From an uncultured Senegalimassilia sp. (GTDB lineage Bacteria; Actinomycetota; Coriobacteriia; Coriobacteriales; Eggerthellaceae): DNA of 62,600 nucleotides. Where the stretch lies: positions 1 to 62,600 of the forward strand of contig NZ_CAKUAT010000017.1 of NCBI RefSeq assembly GCF_934636665.1. Reading direction: 5' to 3'. Below the pieces are notes generated by a model. That model saw nothing but the letters and a program-made list of their open reading frames with translations, was not told the DNA's origin and did not search any database. This document shows, piece after piece, positions 16,892 to 27,665 of the stretch (positions within the stretch are counted from its first letter, which is position 1; each line of letters opens with the position of its first letter). Position numbers and translations under genes: made by a program.

Positions 16892-17013
16892 GCTGCATCC
16901 GGGTTTCGAATCTGTTGTGAGTTCGTTTTGGTATACCCACAATATATAGACCGTGAAAACCCGTAGTTCGCGAAAACATACGAAGTCACCTTGTCTTATC
17001 GAATTACCGACTC

Positions 17014-17042
17014 TTGTCAGTATCAATATATTGCGGTATGGT
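17014..17042 (+). promoter_or_regulatory. Promoter of the BTAD regulator
   Basis: TTGTCA (17014-17019), a 17-nt spacer and TATGGT (17037-17042) lie in an AT-rich stretch 50 bases before the ATG at 17093. A further TGG-TATACC at 16929-16937 could be a second upstream promoter. Confidence 0.55.
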
Positions 17043-17092
17043 GGCCGTATCACAGGCCAAGCATCCGATCCCGTCAAAAGGGGGTTTGAAGG

Positions 17093-19618
17093 ATGCTGTC
17101 CTTTTTAGCTCAATCCGCGTGCCGCGGTAACCGGCCGTCTAGGTTCTCTTCTTTGCGTGCGTATCCGCGCCCGGCGTTGGTGGCCAAGCTGCTGCGCGAG
17201 CGCAACGTCGCGCGGTTCATGGTGGCCCCGTCAGGTTTCGGGAAAAGCACCCTAGCTCTTGAATACGCTGAAACGGTGTTCGCGTTCGATCACGTGTTCT
17301 GGATTGATTGCGCCAGCCCGTGCTTCTTGCGCGATTTGGATGCGCACAGCATCGTCGATGGGCTCGTCGAAGTCGACGATCAGCCCTTTCTCGCCGTGTT
17401 CGAGGATGTCCCGCCGCTTGATTCCCTTCGAGCCGAGTTGTTCGGCGCCGTTCTCGATGATCTGCTCGACAGAGGGTGCGAGGCGCTCATCACCTGCACG
17501 CCGGCGGCCGATGTGTTCGGCGACCAGATCGATCGCATGCTCATAGGCGCGGGAGACCTGCTGCTCAACGATGAGGAGGTTGATTTCGCGCGCTTGCCCT
17601 CCGACATAGCCGAGACTCCGGCGCACGATGTCGCGCGGTGCCGGCGCGTGGCGGCGCTTGCCTGGGGAGAGTCCGCCTCGCCTGCGTTTTTGGAGCTTGC
17701 CGCGTCCGAGGAGCTGCCCGCCGATGTGATGGCTGCCGTGTTCGCCTTGCTGTGCCTGGGGTCGGGAAGCCTCTCCGACGCTCGGCGTATCGTTCGCATC
17801 GACGACGAGGTGGCCGAGCTGTTGGAGCGAAGCTACGCCTACGTGGGCGTCGATCGCGTGCGCGGCGCGTTTTGCGCGGCTCCGTTTGGGGTGTCCCAGA
17901 TCGCTGAGGCGTTCTCGGACAGGCTGGCGAATCTCGGCGCGAGCGCGCATGAGGATGCGGGCGCGTTCGTGTTGCGATTGGCGGAGGCCCTTATGGACGC
18001 CGGGCGCTGCGCCCGGGCGTGCGAGGTCATGCGCTGTCTGGCATCCGCTCACGTGCGCTGCACCTGGCTTGCCTCGCAAAGCCGCCGGCTGCGCGATGCG
18101 GCGTGTCTTTTGAGCGCGCGCACGTTGTATGCAAGCCTGGATTCCCGCCAGCTCGACGCCGGTCAGCATCTCGAGGAGGCGGTGCGCTGCGCCCTGCTGG
18201 GCGAGAACGTGGCGGGCTGCCTTGCGGCGCGTCGCGCTCTTGCCTGCGGCGCCGACCTCGCGCAGCAGGCGGTGGCGCAGCTCGTGCAGCTCTCGGGTTC
18301 GGCGGGGGATGCCGCTGCTGCGTGCTCGTCGGCCATACGCGAGATGGGCGATGGGCCGTTCGCCCATCTGAGCGCCATGGCCTGCGTGATCGATCCGGCG
18401 TTTGACGAGGATATCCTTCCCGCGCAGGCGTGGCTTCTGGCGTTCGAGGGGGCGGAGCTTGGCGAAGGCGCGCTGTTGTGCGCCGCGAAGCTGCTCGATG
18501 ACGCAGGCGGCTCCGAGGGGTTGCTGGCGGTTCAGCTGGCCGAGCGCGTGGCCGCTGCGGTCGCTCGCGATGTTTCCCAGGCGTTTGCCGCAACCGGGTC
18601 GCTCACGCTTGCCCAGGCCCTTGCAGCTTGCTCGTTTTCGCGCATTCTGGAGCGCGGATACTTGGATATGCCGGGTTTGGATCCTCGCTGCGCAATGGCG
18701 GCGAACAGGCTTGAGAGGGCGCTGTCCATGCAGCGCATGGAGTGCGAGCGCGCCCATGCTCGCAAGCTTCGATCCCGTGCGTCGTTCGAGAGCACGCATC
18801 CCGATGCGTTTCGCAAGGTGGCGTGGGGGACGGCGATGCCCGCAACGCCGGCGCCGCCGCGTCTTACCGTGAACCTGTTCGGCCGCTTGGAGGTGAAGGT
18901 GGGCGATGTCGCGGTTGAATCGGGGCACCTTTCGCGGCAGAAGGTTCGCTCCCTGCTCGCCCTGCTCGTGCTCAACCGCGGGCGCGACGTTTCGCGCGAT
19001 CGCCTTGCCGCGCAGCTCTGGCCCGAGTCGAGCGCGTCGTGCCGGCGCAAGAACTTTTACGCCACCTGGTCGCAGCTGCGCTCGGCGCTATCCACGCCCG
19101 AGGGCGATTGCCCTTACCTTGTCAGGCATCAAAACGGCGTGTGCATCGAGGCTCGGCTGCTGGCAAGCGACGTTCTCGAGCTGGAGGAGGTATGTCGGGC
19201 GCTGCTGTTCAACCGTCCGGGGCGTGGCGGATGGGGGCACCTGTTCGCGCGGGTCGAGGATTCGTTCGCCGACGAGCTTCTGCCGGGCGACGATGGTTGC
19301 GACGTCATCGACGGGCTTCGCGAGGATTGCAAAAACCGCCTGGTGGATGCCCTGGTGGCAGCATCGGGGAAGCTGCTTGACTCGGGCGATCCCCGGGAGG
19401 GCCTGTGGTTCGCCCGTGCGGCGCTTTCCCGCGACGACTCGCGCGAGGATGTGTACGTGGCGCTCATGCGCGCCCAGATCGCCTCGCTGCAGCGTACCGC
19501 GGCGCTGCAGACCTACTTCGCTTGCCGACGGTACCTGGCCGATGATCTGGGCATCGACCCCTCGGCCGAGACGATGCGGCTGTACCGCTCCATCATCGAG
19601 GCTGAGGAGCGCGTGTAA
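17093..19618 (+). CDS. ATPase-BTAD transcriptional regulator (MalT/AfsR-like architecture)
   Basis: An 841-residue regulator with no recognised target. The N-terminus carries a P-loop (APSGFGKST, 45-53) in a short STAND/MalT-like ATPase module, with FLAVFEDVP as a likely Walker B near residue 100. A long alanine-rich, all-helical middle (about 190-560) resembles TPR-like repeats. The C-terminus holds an OmpR-type winged helix (RLTVNLFGRLEV onward, about 588-680), then a BTAD helical domain with YFACRRYLADDLGIDPSAETMRLYRSI, as in SARP/AfsR proteins. It stands alone, with its own promoter and no adjacent target gene. The signal and regulon are unknown. Confidence 0.8.
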   Translation: MLSFLAQSACRGNRPSRFSSLRAYPRPALVAKLLRERNVARFMVAPSGFGKSTLALEYAETVFAFDHVFWIDCASPCFLRDLDAHSIVDGLVEVDDQPFLAVFEDVPPLDSLRAELFGAVLDDLLDRGCEALITCTPAADVFGDQIDRMLIGAGDLLLNDEEVDFARLPSDIAETPAHDVARCRRVAALAWGESASPAFLELAASEELPADVMAAVFALLCLGSGSLSDARRIVRIDDEVAELLERSYAYVGVDRVRGAFCAAPFGVSQIAEAFSDRLANLGASAHEDAGAFVLRLAEALMDAGRCARACEVMRCLASAHVRCTWLASQSRRLRDAACLLSARTLYASLDSRQLDAGQHLEEAVRCALLGENVAGCLAARRALACGADLAQQAVAQLVQLSGSAGDAAAACSSAIREMGDGPFAHLSAMACVIDPAFDEDILPAQAWLLAFEGAELGEGALLCAAKLLDDAGGSEGLLAVQLAERVAAAVARDVSQAFAATGSLTLAQALAACSFSRILERGYLDMPGLDPRCAMAANRLERALSMQRMECERAHARKLRSRASFESTHPDAFRKVAWGTAMPATPAPPRLTVNLFGRLEVKVGDVAVESGHLSRQKVRSLLALLVLNRGRDVSRDRLAAQLWPESSASCRRKNFYATWSQLRSALSTPEGDCPYLVRHQNGVCIEARLLASDVLELEEVCRALLFNRPGRGGWGHLFARVEDSFADELLPGDDGCDVIDGLREDCKNRLVDALVAASGKLLDSGDPREGLWFARAALSRDDSREDVYVALMRAQIASLQRTAALQTYFACRRYLADDLGIDPSAETMRLYRSIIEAEERV

Positions 19619-19722
19619 GGCGAAGGGGCGCCGCGAGGGCGTGCGGGGGGAGTGCGGCCTTGCGGCGCTTGATGCGGGCGGCCTCGTTTCGGGATGCGTT
19701 CGCGCGATGTGCGTCGGGCGAA

Positions 19723-19751
19723 GCGGGGGTCCTACGAGGGCAAACCCCCGC
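19723..19751 (+). terminator. Hairpin after the BTAD regulator
   Basis: An 8-bp GC-rich inverted repeat (19723-19730 with 19744-19751) lies about 100 bases past the gene. It has no T-tract. The rest of the 19619-19889 gap holds no open frame I can support. Confidence 0.35.
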
Positions 19752-19847
19752 GATTAGCTGCGCGGCGCTGCGAAGAAGCTGTGCATGTCGGCTACTGGAA
19801 CCTAGCTAAATTGAGGATATGCTACAGTTAACTGATTAAACGAACCC

Positions 19848-19870
19848 GCGCCGGCATACAGGGCCGGCGC
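19848..19870 (+). promoter_or_regulatory. Leader hairpin directly before the secA SD
   Basis: A perfect 8-bp GC-only stem (GCGCCGGC 19848-19855 with GCCGGCGC 19863-19870, 7-nt loop) ends three to four bases before the AAAGGA SD of secA. Its position could modulate ribosome access; this is inference. Confidence 0.4.
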
Positions 19871-19889
19871 TGAAAGGAATGGCGCTCAT

Positions 19890-22700
<2,811 letters not shown>

Positions 22701-22744
22701 CCCGAAACGGCGCCTTCGAAGGCGCGAAGAAACTATGCACTCCA

Positions 22745-22774
22745 ACGCCCCGCACGCAAGCGCGGGGCGTTTTG
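22745..22774 (+). terminator. Rho-independent terminator after secA
   Basis: A 9-bp stem (22745-22753 with 22762-22770) is followed by TTTT. A second perfect palindrome, GCGCCTTCGAAGGCGC, lies at 22710-22725 just after the secA stop. Confidence 0.75.
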
Positions 22775-22775
22775 C

Positions 22776-22784
22776 TGGTAGTAT
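22776..22784 (+). promoter_or_regulatory. Extended -10 promoter of prfB, near-leaderless
   Basis: TGG-TAGTAT forms an extended -10 whose last base is 9 nt before the prfB ATG at 22794. The predicted RNA would have a leader of two or three bases. Confidence 0.5.
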
Positions 22785-22793
22785 GGAACAACT

Positions 22794-23894
22794 ATGGCAG
22801 ATAAAGAACTGAAAGATATCGAGCAGGTCGCCCAGCGCGTCGCCGACGCGCACGGTTTCCTGCACATCGATGACAAAACCGCCCAGCTCACGGCGCTCGA
22901 TGCGCAGATCGCGCAGGCGGGCTTCTGGGACGATGCGCAGCGCGCGCAAACCGTGTCGAAGCAGGCAAGCTCCCTGCGCGACACCATCGACGCGTACAAC
23001 GCGGCCGTCTCGTTGCTCGATGACGCCCGCGCCGCGCACGAGCTGGCAGGGGAGGACCCCCTGTTCGCCGAAGAGGTGCAGCAAACCTTGGATGAGCTTG
23101 ATGGCAAGCTCGACGCCCTTGAGGTGGAAAGCTGGTTCTCCGGGCGTTTCGACGACGGCGACTGCATCCTCACCGTCAGCCCCGGTCAAGGTGGCTTGGA
23201 AGCCCAGGACTGGACCGAGATGCTGTACAACATGTACAGCCGCTATGCGGATTCTAAGGGCTGGAAGGTCAAGGTCCTCGACCTGGTCCCCGGCGCGGAG
23301 GCCGTCGGCCTGAACAAGGCCACCCTGCAGATCGAGGGTCGTTTGGCCTATGGCATGCTGCGCAGCGAGAACGGCGTGCACCGCCTGGTGCGTATCAGCC
23401 CTACCGACGTCAAGCAGCGTCGCCACACCACCTTCGCCGCCGTCGAGGTGCTCCCCGTGCTCCCCGACGATATCGAGGTCAACCTCGATATGAACGACGT
23501 GCGCGTGGACGTGTACCGCTCCAGCGGACCGGGCGGCCAGTGCGTCAACACCACCGACTCGGCCGTGCGCTTGACCCACATGCCTACGGGCATCGTCGTC
23601 ACGTGCCAAAACGAGAAGTCGCAGCTGCAGAACAAGGATGCCGCCATCCGCGTGCTGAAATCCAAGCTCTACGAGATCGAGCAGCAGAAACGCCGCGATC
23701 AGATCGACGAGCTGCGAGGCGAGCGCATGGAGAACAGCTTCGGCAGCCAGATCCGCAACTACGTGTTGTTCCCGTATCAGCTGGTCAAGGACGTGCGCAG
23801 CGGCGTGGAAACGGGCAACGTGGACGCGGTGCTCGACGGCGACATCGACCAGTTCGTGGTGGGCTACCATAAGTGGCGCGTGTCGCAGGAGTAG
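22794..23894 (+). CDS. prfB: Peptide chain release factor 2 (no programmed frameshift)
   Basis: A 366-residue class-I release factor for UAA/UGA stops. The GGQ peptidyl-tRNA hydrolysis motif is G247-G248-Q249 in SSGPGGQCVN. HRLVRIS followed by the RRHTTFAAVEVLPVLPDD segment places it in RF2. The stop-codon recognition tripeptide, SPF in standard RF2, reads S202-P203-T204 here. The frame is continuous through the N-terminus, so the autoregulatory +1 frameshift found near codon 26 in many bacteria is absent. It begins 93 bases after secA, behind a terminator and its own -10. No clear SD precedes the ATG. Confidence 0.95.
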   Translation: MADKELKDIEQVAQRVADAHGFLHIDDKTAQLTALDAQIAQAGFWDDAQRAQTVSKQASSLRDTIDAYNAAVSLLDDARAAHELAGEDPLFAEEVQQTLDELDGKLDALEVESWFSGRFDDGDCILTVSPGQGGLEAQDWTEMLYNMYSRYADSKGWKVKVLDLVPGAEAVGLNKATLQIEGRLAYGMLRSENGVHRLVRISPTDVKQRRHTTFAAVEVLPVLPDDIEVNLDMNDVRVDVYRSSGPGGQCVNTTDSAVRLTHMPTGIVVTCQNEKSQLQNKDAAIRVLKSKLYEIEQQKRRDQIDELRGERMENSFGSQIRNYVLFPYQLVKDVRSGVETGNVDAVLDGDIDQFVVGYHKWRVSQE

Positions 23895-24052
23895 CCTTCA
23901 AGGTGCTCGCAGGCGCATGAAGCGGCTTCGAGCGCCGTTCTCTTGCCGGCGCAGCGGCGCGGGCGGGGGAGCCATGGTATAGCGATAGCGGGATGCGGGC
24001 AACCGCGTTCCCTGTTGATAGTGAAAGCGTCAAAACGACGAAAGGACAAGCA

Positions 24053-24880
24053 ATGACCGAGCTTGAGCAGCGGGCATGCGATATGCGCATCGACATCGTG
24101 CGCATGATCGCCGAGGCGGGAAGCGGACATCCCGGCGGCTCGCTTTCGTGCACCGACATCCTCACCGCGCTGTATTTCGGCGGCGTGATGGATCATGATC
24201 CGGAGCAGCCGAAATGGGAGGACCGCGACCGGTTCATCCTGGCGAAGGGCCATGCGGCGCCTGCGCTGTACGCGGCGCTCGCGCACGCCGGCTACTTCCC
24301 GCGCGAGGAGCTCAAGACGCTGCGCAAGCTGGGCACGCGCCTGCAGGGCCATCCCGACTGCAACCTGTGCCCGGGCGTCGAGGTTTCCACCGGCTCTCTC
24401 GGCCAGGGCCTGTCCATCGCCGCCGGCATGGCCGCCGGCCTGAAACTGGCGGGCAAGCCCCAGCGCGTGTTCTGCCTGCTCGGCGACGGCGAGTGCGAGG
24501 AGGGCCAGGTCTGGGAGGCCGCCATGTGGGCCGCCCATGAGAACCTGGACAACCTCGTGGCCATCGTCGACCGCAACCATCTGCAGATCGATGGCGACAC
24601 CGCCGACGTGTGCGACCCCGGCGACATGTGCGCCAAGTTCTCCGCGTTCGGCTGGGAGGCCAGCCAGGTGGACGGCCACGACATCGACGCGCTCGTCGAG
24701 GCCCTGAACGCCGCTAAGCGCGCCGTCGACGGCCGCCCGCACGTTCTGGTGGCCAACACCATCAAGGGCCGCGGCGTGTCGTTCATGGAAAACCAGGCAG
24801 GCTGGCACGGCAAGGCGCCCAACGCCGAGCAGACCGAGCAGGCGGTTGCCGAGCTCGAGGCCGCACGTAAGGAGGCATAA
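24053..24880 (+). CDS. Transketolase, N-terminal (TPP-binding) subunit
   Basis: A 275-residue N-terminal half of a split transketolase, which moves two-carbon units in the pentose phosphate pathway with its partner encoded next door. GSGHPGGSLSCTDILTALYF, LAKGHAAPALYA and the TPP-binding region GDGECEEGQVWEAAMWAAHE are clear. The ATG at 24053 (MTELEQRA) was chosen because AAAGGA lies before it; the frame is open to 23993 without homology. It is separated by three bases from the C-terminal subunit gene. Split transketolases are well known in actinobacteria and archaea. Part of 23895-24052 is non-coding. Confidence 0.93.
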   Translation: MTELEQRACDMRIDIVRMIAEAGSGHPGGSLSCTDILTALYFGGVMDHDPEQPKWEDRDRFILAKGHAAPALYAALAHAGYFPREELKTLRKLGTRLQGHPDCNLCPGVEVSTGSLGQGLSIAAGMAAGLKLAGKPQRVFCLLGDGECEEGQVWEAAMWAAHENLDNLVAIVDRNHLQIDGDTADVCDPGDMCAKFSAFGWEASQVDGHDIDALVEALNAAKRAVDGRPHVLVANTIKGRGVSFMENQAGWHGKAPNAEQTEQAVAELEAARKEA

Positions 24881-24883
24881 GCG

Positions 24884-25849
24884 ATGGTTACGCTTGCAAA
24901 TGCAGAACAGTCCCAGGTCAAGCGCGCCACGCGCGCGGCATACGGTGCTACGCTGGCAGAGCTTGCCGGCGAAGGCGTGCCCGTCGTCGCCGTCGACGCC
25001 GACCTGACCGGCTCCACCACCACGGCCAAGTTCGCGAAGGCCGGCTACGCCGACCGTCTGTTCAACTGCGGCATCGCCGAGCAGAACATGATCGATGTGG
25101 CAGCGGGCCTTGCAACCACCGGCAACATCGCGTTCACCGGCAGCTTCGCCGTGTTCGGTACCGGTCGCGCCTACGATCAGATCCGCAACACCGTGTGCTA
25201 TTCCGACCTGAACGTCAAGATCGCTCCCACGCACGCAGGCGTGTCCGTGGGTCCTGACGGCGGCAGCCACCAGATGCTCGAGGATATCTCGCTTATGGCA
25301 GGCCTTCCGCACATGCGCGTGCTCGTGCCGGCGGACTACGCCGCTGCTTGCGCTGCCATCCGCCTGGCCGCTGAAACTCCGGGCCCGGTGTATGTGCGCA
25401 TGGGCCGCGCCAGCGTGCCGGCCGTGTACGCCGACGGCGTCGAGCTTGAGCTCGGTCGCGCCTACACGCTGCGCGAGGGCTCCGATGTCACCATCGTTGC
25501 CTGCGGCGTAGAGGTGGAGCAGGCCCTGGCCGCCGCCGACGAGCTTGCCGCCGAAGGCGTGTCCGCCGAGGTCATCGACGCATTCTCCATCAAGCCCCTC
25601 GACCGTGCCACCATCGTTGCCTCCGCTCGCAAGACCGGTCGCGTGGTCGTCGCCGAGGAGCACAGCATCCACGGCGGTCTGGGCACGGCCGTGTCGCGCG
25701 CGCTTGCTGAGGAGTGCCCGGTCCCCATGCGCTTCGTGGGCATGGACGACCGTTTCGGCAAATCCGGCGAGTTCGAGGAGCTTATGGCGTACTTCGGCCT
25801 GGACTCCAAGGCGATTGTCAAAGCTGTGAAAAGCCTCACGCTCAAGTAG
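24884..25849 (+). CDS. Transketolase, C-terminal (pyrimidine-binding) subunit
   Basis: A 321-residue C-terminal half of the split transketolase. It contains the pyrimidine-binding domain (VVAVDADLTGSTTTAKFA, CGIAEQNMIDVAAGLA, the catalytic Glu in GIAEQNM, PTHAGVSVGPDGGSHQ) and the transketolase C-domain (SDVTIVACGVEVEQALAA, VIDAFSIKPLD). It works as a heteromer with the upstream gene product. AAGGAGG at the end of the N-subunit gene serves as SD. The pair is followed by the cell-division operon on the same strand. Confidence 0.93.
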   Translation: MVTLANAEQSQVKRATRAAYGATLAELAGEGVPVVAVDADLTGSTTTAKFAKAGYADRLFNCGIAEQNMIDVAAGLATTGNIAFTGSFAVFGTGRAYDQIRNTVCYSDLNVKIAPTHAGVSVGPDGGSHQMLEDISLMAGLPHMRVLVPADYAAACAAIRLAAETPGPVYVRMGRASVPAVYADGVELELGRAYTLREGSDVTIVACGVEVEQALAAADELAAEGVSAEVIDAFSIKPLDRATIVASARKTGRVVVAEEHSIHGGLGTAVSRALAEECPVPMRFVGMDDRFGKSGEFEELMAYFGLDSKAIVKAVKSLTLK

Positions 25850-25905
25850 GGCATCTGATAGAATCGTCTTCGTCTCAGTACATCACTACATGAATGGAGC
25901 AAACT

Positions 25906-26748
25906 GTGACGAACGATATGAGCCATGCGGCTCCCGTGCGCCCGCAAAGGCGTGCAGGCGCCCATGCTGCGCCGCCGCGACAGGTGACATCGCAGCTGTC
26001 CGCGTCGCTTCCGACGCTTGAGATTGAAGATACCCCGCAGCAGTCGGGTACGCCCGTCATCACGTTCGACCATGTGACCAAGGTGTACCCGGCTCAGCCT
26101 AACAAACCGGCCCTCAACGACGTCTCCTTGCAGATCTTCGCCGGCGAGTTCGTGTTCCTGGTCGGTCATTCCGGTTCCGGCAAAACCACCTTCATCCGCA
26201 TGCTCATCCGCGAGGTAAAGCCCACGCAGGGCCATATCTACATCGCCGATGAGGATCTTGCGAACATGCGCAACTGGCGCGTGCCGTACCTGCGCCGCAA
26301 CATCGGCTGCGTGTTCCAGGACTTCAAGCTGCTTCCGAACAAAACGGTGTTCGAGAACGTGGCGTTCGCGCTCGAGGTAATCGGCAAGTCCCGTCACGTC
26401 ATCAAAACGCAGGTCCCAGAGGTTCTGCGCCTGGTCGGCCTGCAGGACAAGCTCAACAAGCGTCCCGATCAGCTTTCCGGCGGCGAGCAGCAGCGCGTGT
26501 CCATCGCGCGCGCCATCGTGAACCGTCCTCCCATCCTCATCTGCGACGAGCCCACGGGCAACCTTGACCCGCAAACCTCGCGCGGCATCATGGACCTGCT
26601 CGAGCGAATCAACCGCACCGGCACCACGGTGGTCGTGGCAACCCATGACCGCGAGATGGTGGACAACATGCGTCGCCGCGTTATCGCGCTCGACCGCGGC
26701 AACCTGACGCGCGACCAAGATCGAGGGGTGTACGGTTTCGATGTCTAG
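25906..26748 (+). CDS. ftsE: Cell-division ATP-binding protein FtsE (N-terminally extended)
   Basis: A 280-residue ABC ATPase that, with FtsX, controls peptidoglycan hydrolases at the septum. Walker A is GHSGSGKTT, the signature LSGGEQQRVSIARA and Walker B ILICDEPTGNLDP, all FtsE-like, with NIGCVFQDFKLLPNKTVFENVAFA. About 50 residues of Pro/Ala/Gln-rich, probably disordered sequence precede the usual start. I chose GTG 25906 because GGAG lies six bases upstream; the ATG at 25894 in the same frame has no SD. The 3' end overlaps ftsX by 8 bases. A TAGAAT near 25859 may be the -10. Confidence 0.93.
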   Translation: MTNDMSHAAPVRPQRRAGAHAAPPRQVTSQLSASLPTLEIEDTPQQSGTPVITFDHVTKVYPAQPNKPALNDVSLQIFAGEFVFLVGHSGSGKTTFIRMLIREVKPTQGHIYIADEDLANMRNWRVPYLRRNIGCVFQDFKLLPNKTVFENVAFALEVIGKSRHVIKTQVPEVLRLVGLQDKLNKRPDQLSGGEQQRVSIARAIVNRPPILICDEPTGNLDPQTSRGIMDLLERINRTGTTVVVATHDREMVDNMRRRVIALDRGNLTRDQDRGVYGFDV

Positions 26749-27649
26749 TTTCTTCTATTTCCTCAAAGAGTCGCTTACCGGCTTCACGCGCAATCTTTCC
26801 ACTGCGCTCGGTTCCATCGTCACCATCTTCTTGTCGTTGCTCATCATCGGCATCTTCTTGGTGGGCGGTTCGGTGGTCAACAACGTGGTGAAGTCCGTGG
26901 AGCAGGAAGTCAACATCACGGTGTGGATCTCCGATAGCGCTTCCAGCTCTGACGTGCAGTCGCTGCAATCCGAGATTAAATCCATGTCGTCGGTCGCCAA
27001 CGTCAGCTACACCGATAAGGAGCAGGCGCTTGAGAACTTCAAGGCGTCCTCCAGCTCCGATATCGCCGAGTCGCTCGACGGGCAGAACCCGCTGCCGGCT
27101 TCCATCGACGTCGAGCTGTCCGACCCGAAGATGGTCGAGGACGTCGCCTCCCAGATCGAGGCGAACAAGACGTTCCAGAAGATCTGCGACAACCCCTCCG
27201 ACCCCTCCGATTCGCTGCGTTACGGCGAGAAGACGGTCGATCGCCTGTTCCAGCTGACCAGCTATGTGCGCGTCATCGGCGTGGCGCTCGTGGGCCTGCT
27301 CATCTTCATCGCGCTGGTGTTCATCAACAACACCATCCGCTTGGCCATTTTGGCTCGCCGCAAGGAGATCGCCATCATGCGCCTGGTGGGCGCCTCCAAC
27401 GGGTTCATCCGAGGGCCTTTCCTCATGGAGGGTGCGCTGCACGCCATCGTCGGCGCCGCGCTTGCCATCGGCACTCTCGAGGTCCTGCGCAACGTGGCCA
27501 TGCCTAAGCTGCAGGAAGCGCTCACGTGGCTGCCCATCGACCTTTCCGCCGGCACGTTCGCGATGTTCTATGTGATGCTTGCGGTGTTCGGTCTGGTCAT
27601 CGGCCTGATCGGCTCGGCATTCGCCATGCGTCGTTATCTGAAGGTGTAG
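26741..27649 (+). CDS. ftsX: Cell-division permease-like protein FtsX
   Basis: A 302-residue membrane protein with four hydrophobic spans (about 20-45, 180-205, 225-250, 270-295) and a large extracellular loop after the first, the FtsX arrangement. It couples FtsE ATP hydrolysis to activation of cell-wall hydrolases outside. Motifs include ESLTGFTRNLSTALGSIVTIFLSLLIIG at its N-terminus (read in part here) and LVGASNGFIRGPFLMEG. Its start overlaps the ftsE end, so translation is coupled. It is followed by an S41 protease gene. Confidence 0.93.
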   Translation: MSSFFYFLKESLTGFTRNLSTALGSIVTIFLSLLIIGIFLVGGSVVNNVVKSVEQEVNITVWISDSASSSDVQSLQSEIKSMSSVANVSYTDKEQALENFKASSSSDIAESLDGQNPLPASIDVELSDPKMVEDVASQIEANKTFQKICDNPSDPSDSLRYGEKTVDRLFQLTSYVRVIGVALVGLLIFIALVFINNTIRLAILARRKEIAIMRLVGASNGFIRGPFLMEGALHAIVGAALAIGTLEVLRNVAMPKLQEALTWLPIDLSAGTFAMFYVMLAVFGLVIGLIGSAFAMRRYLKV

Positions 27650-27665
27650 CGCTTGAGGAGCATGC

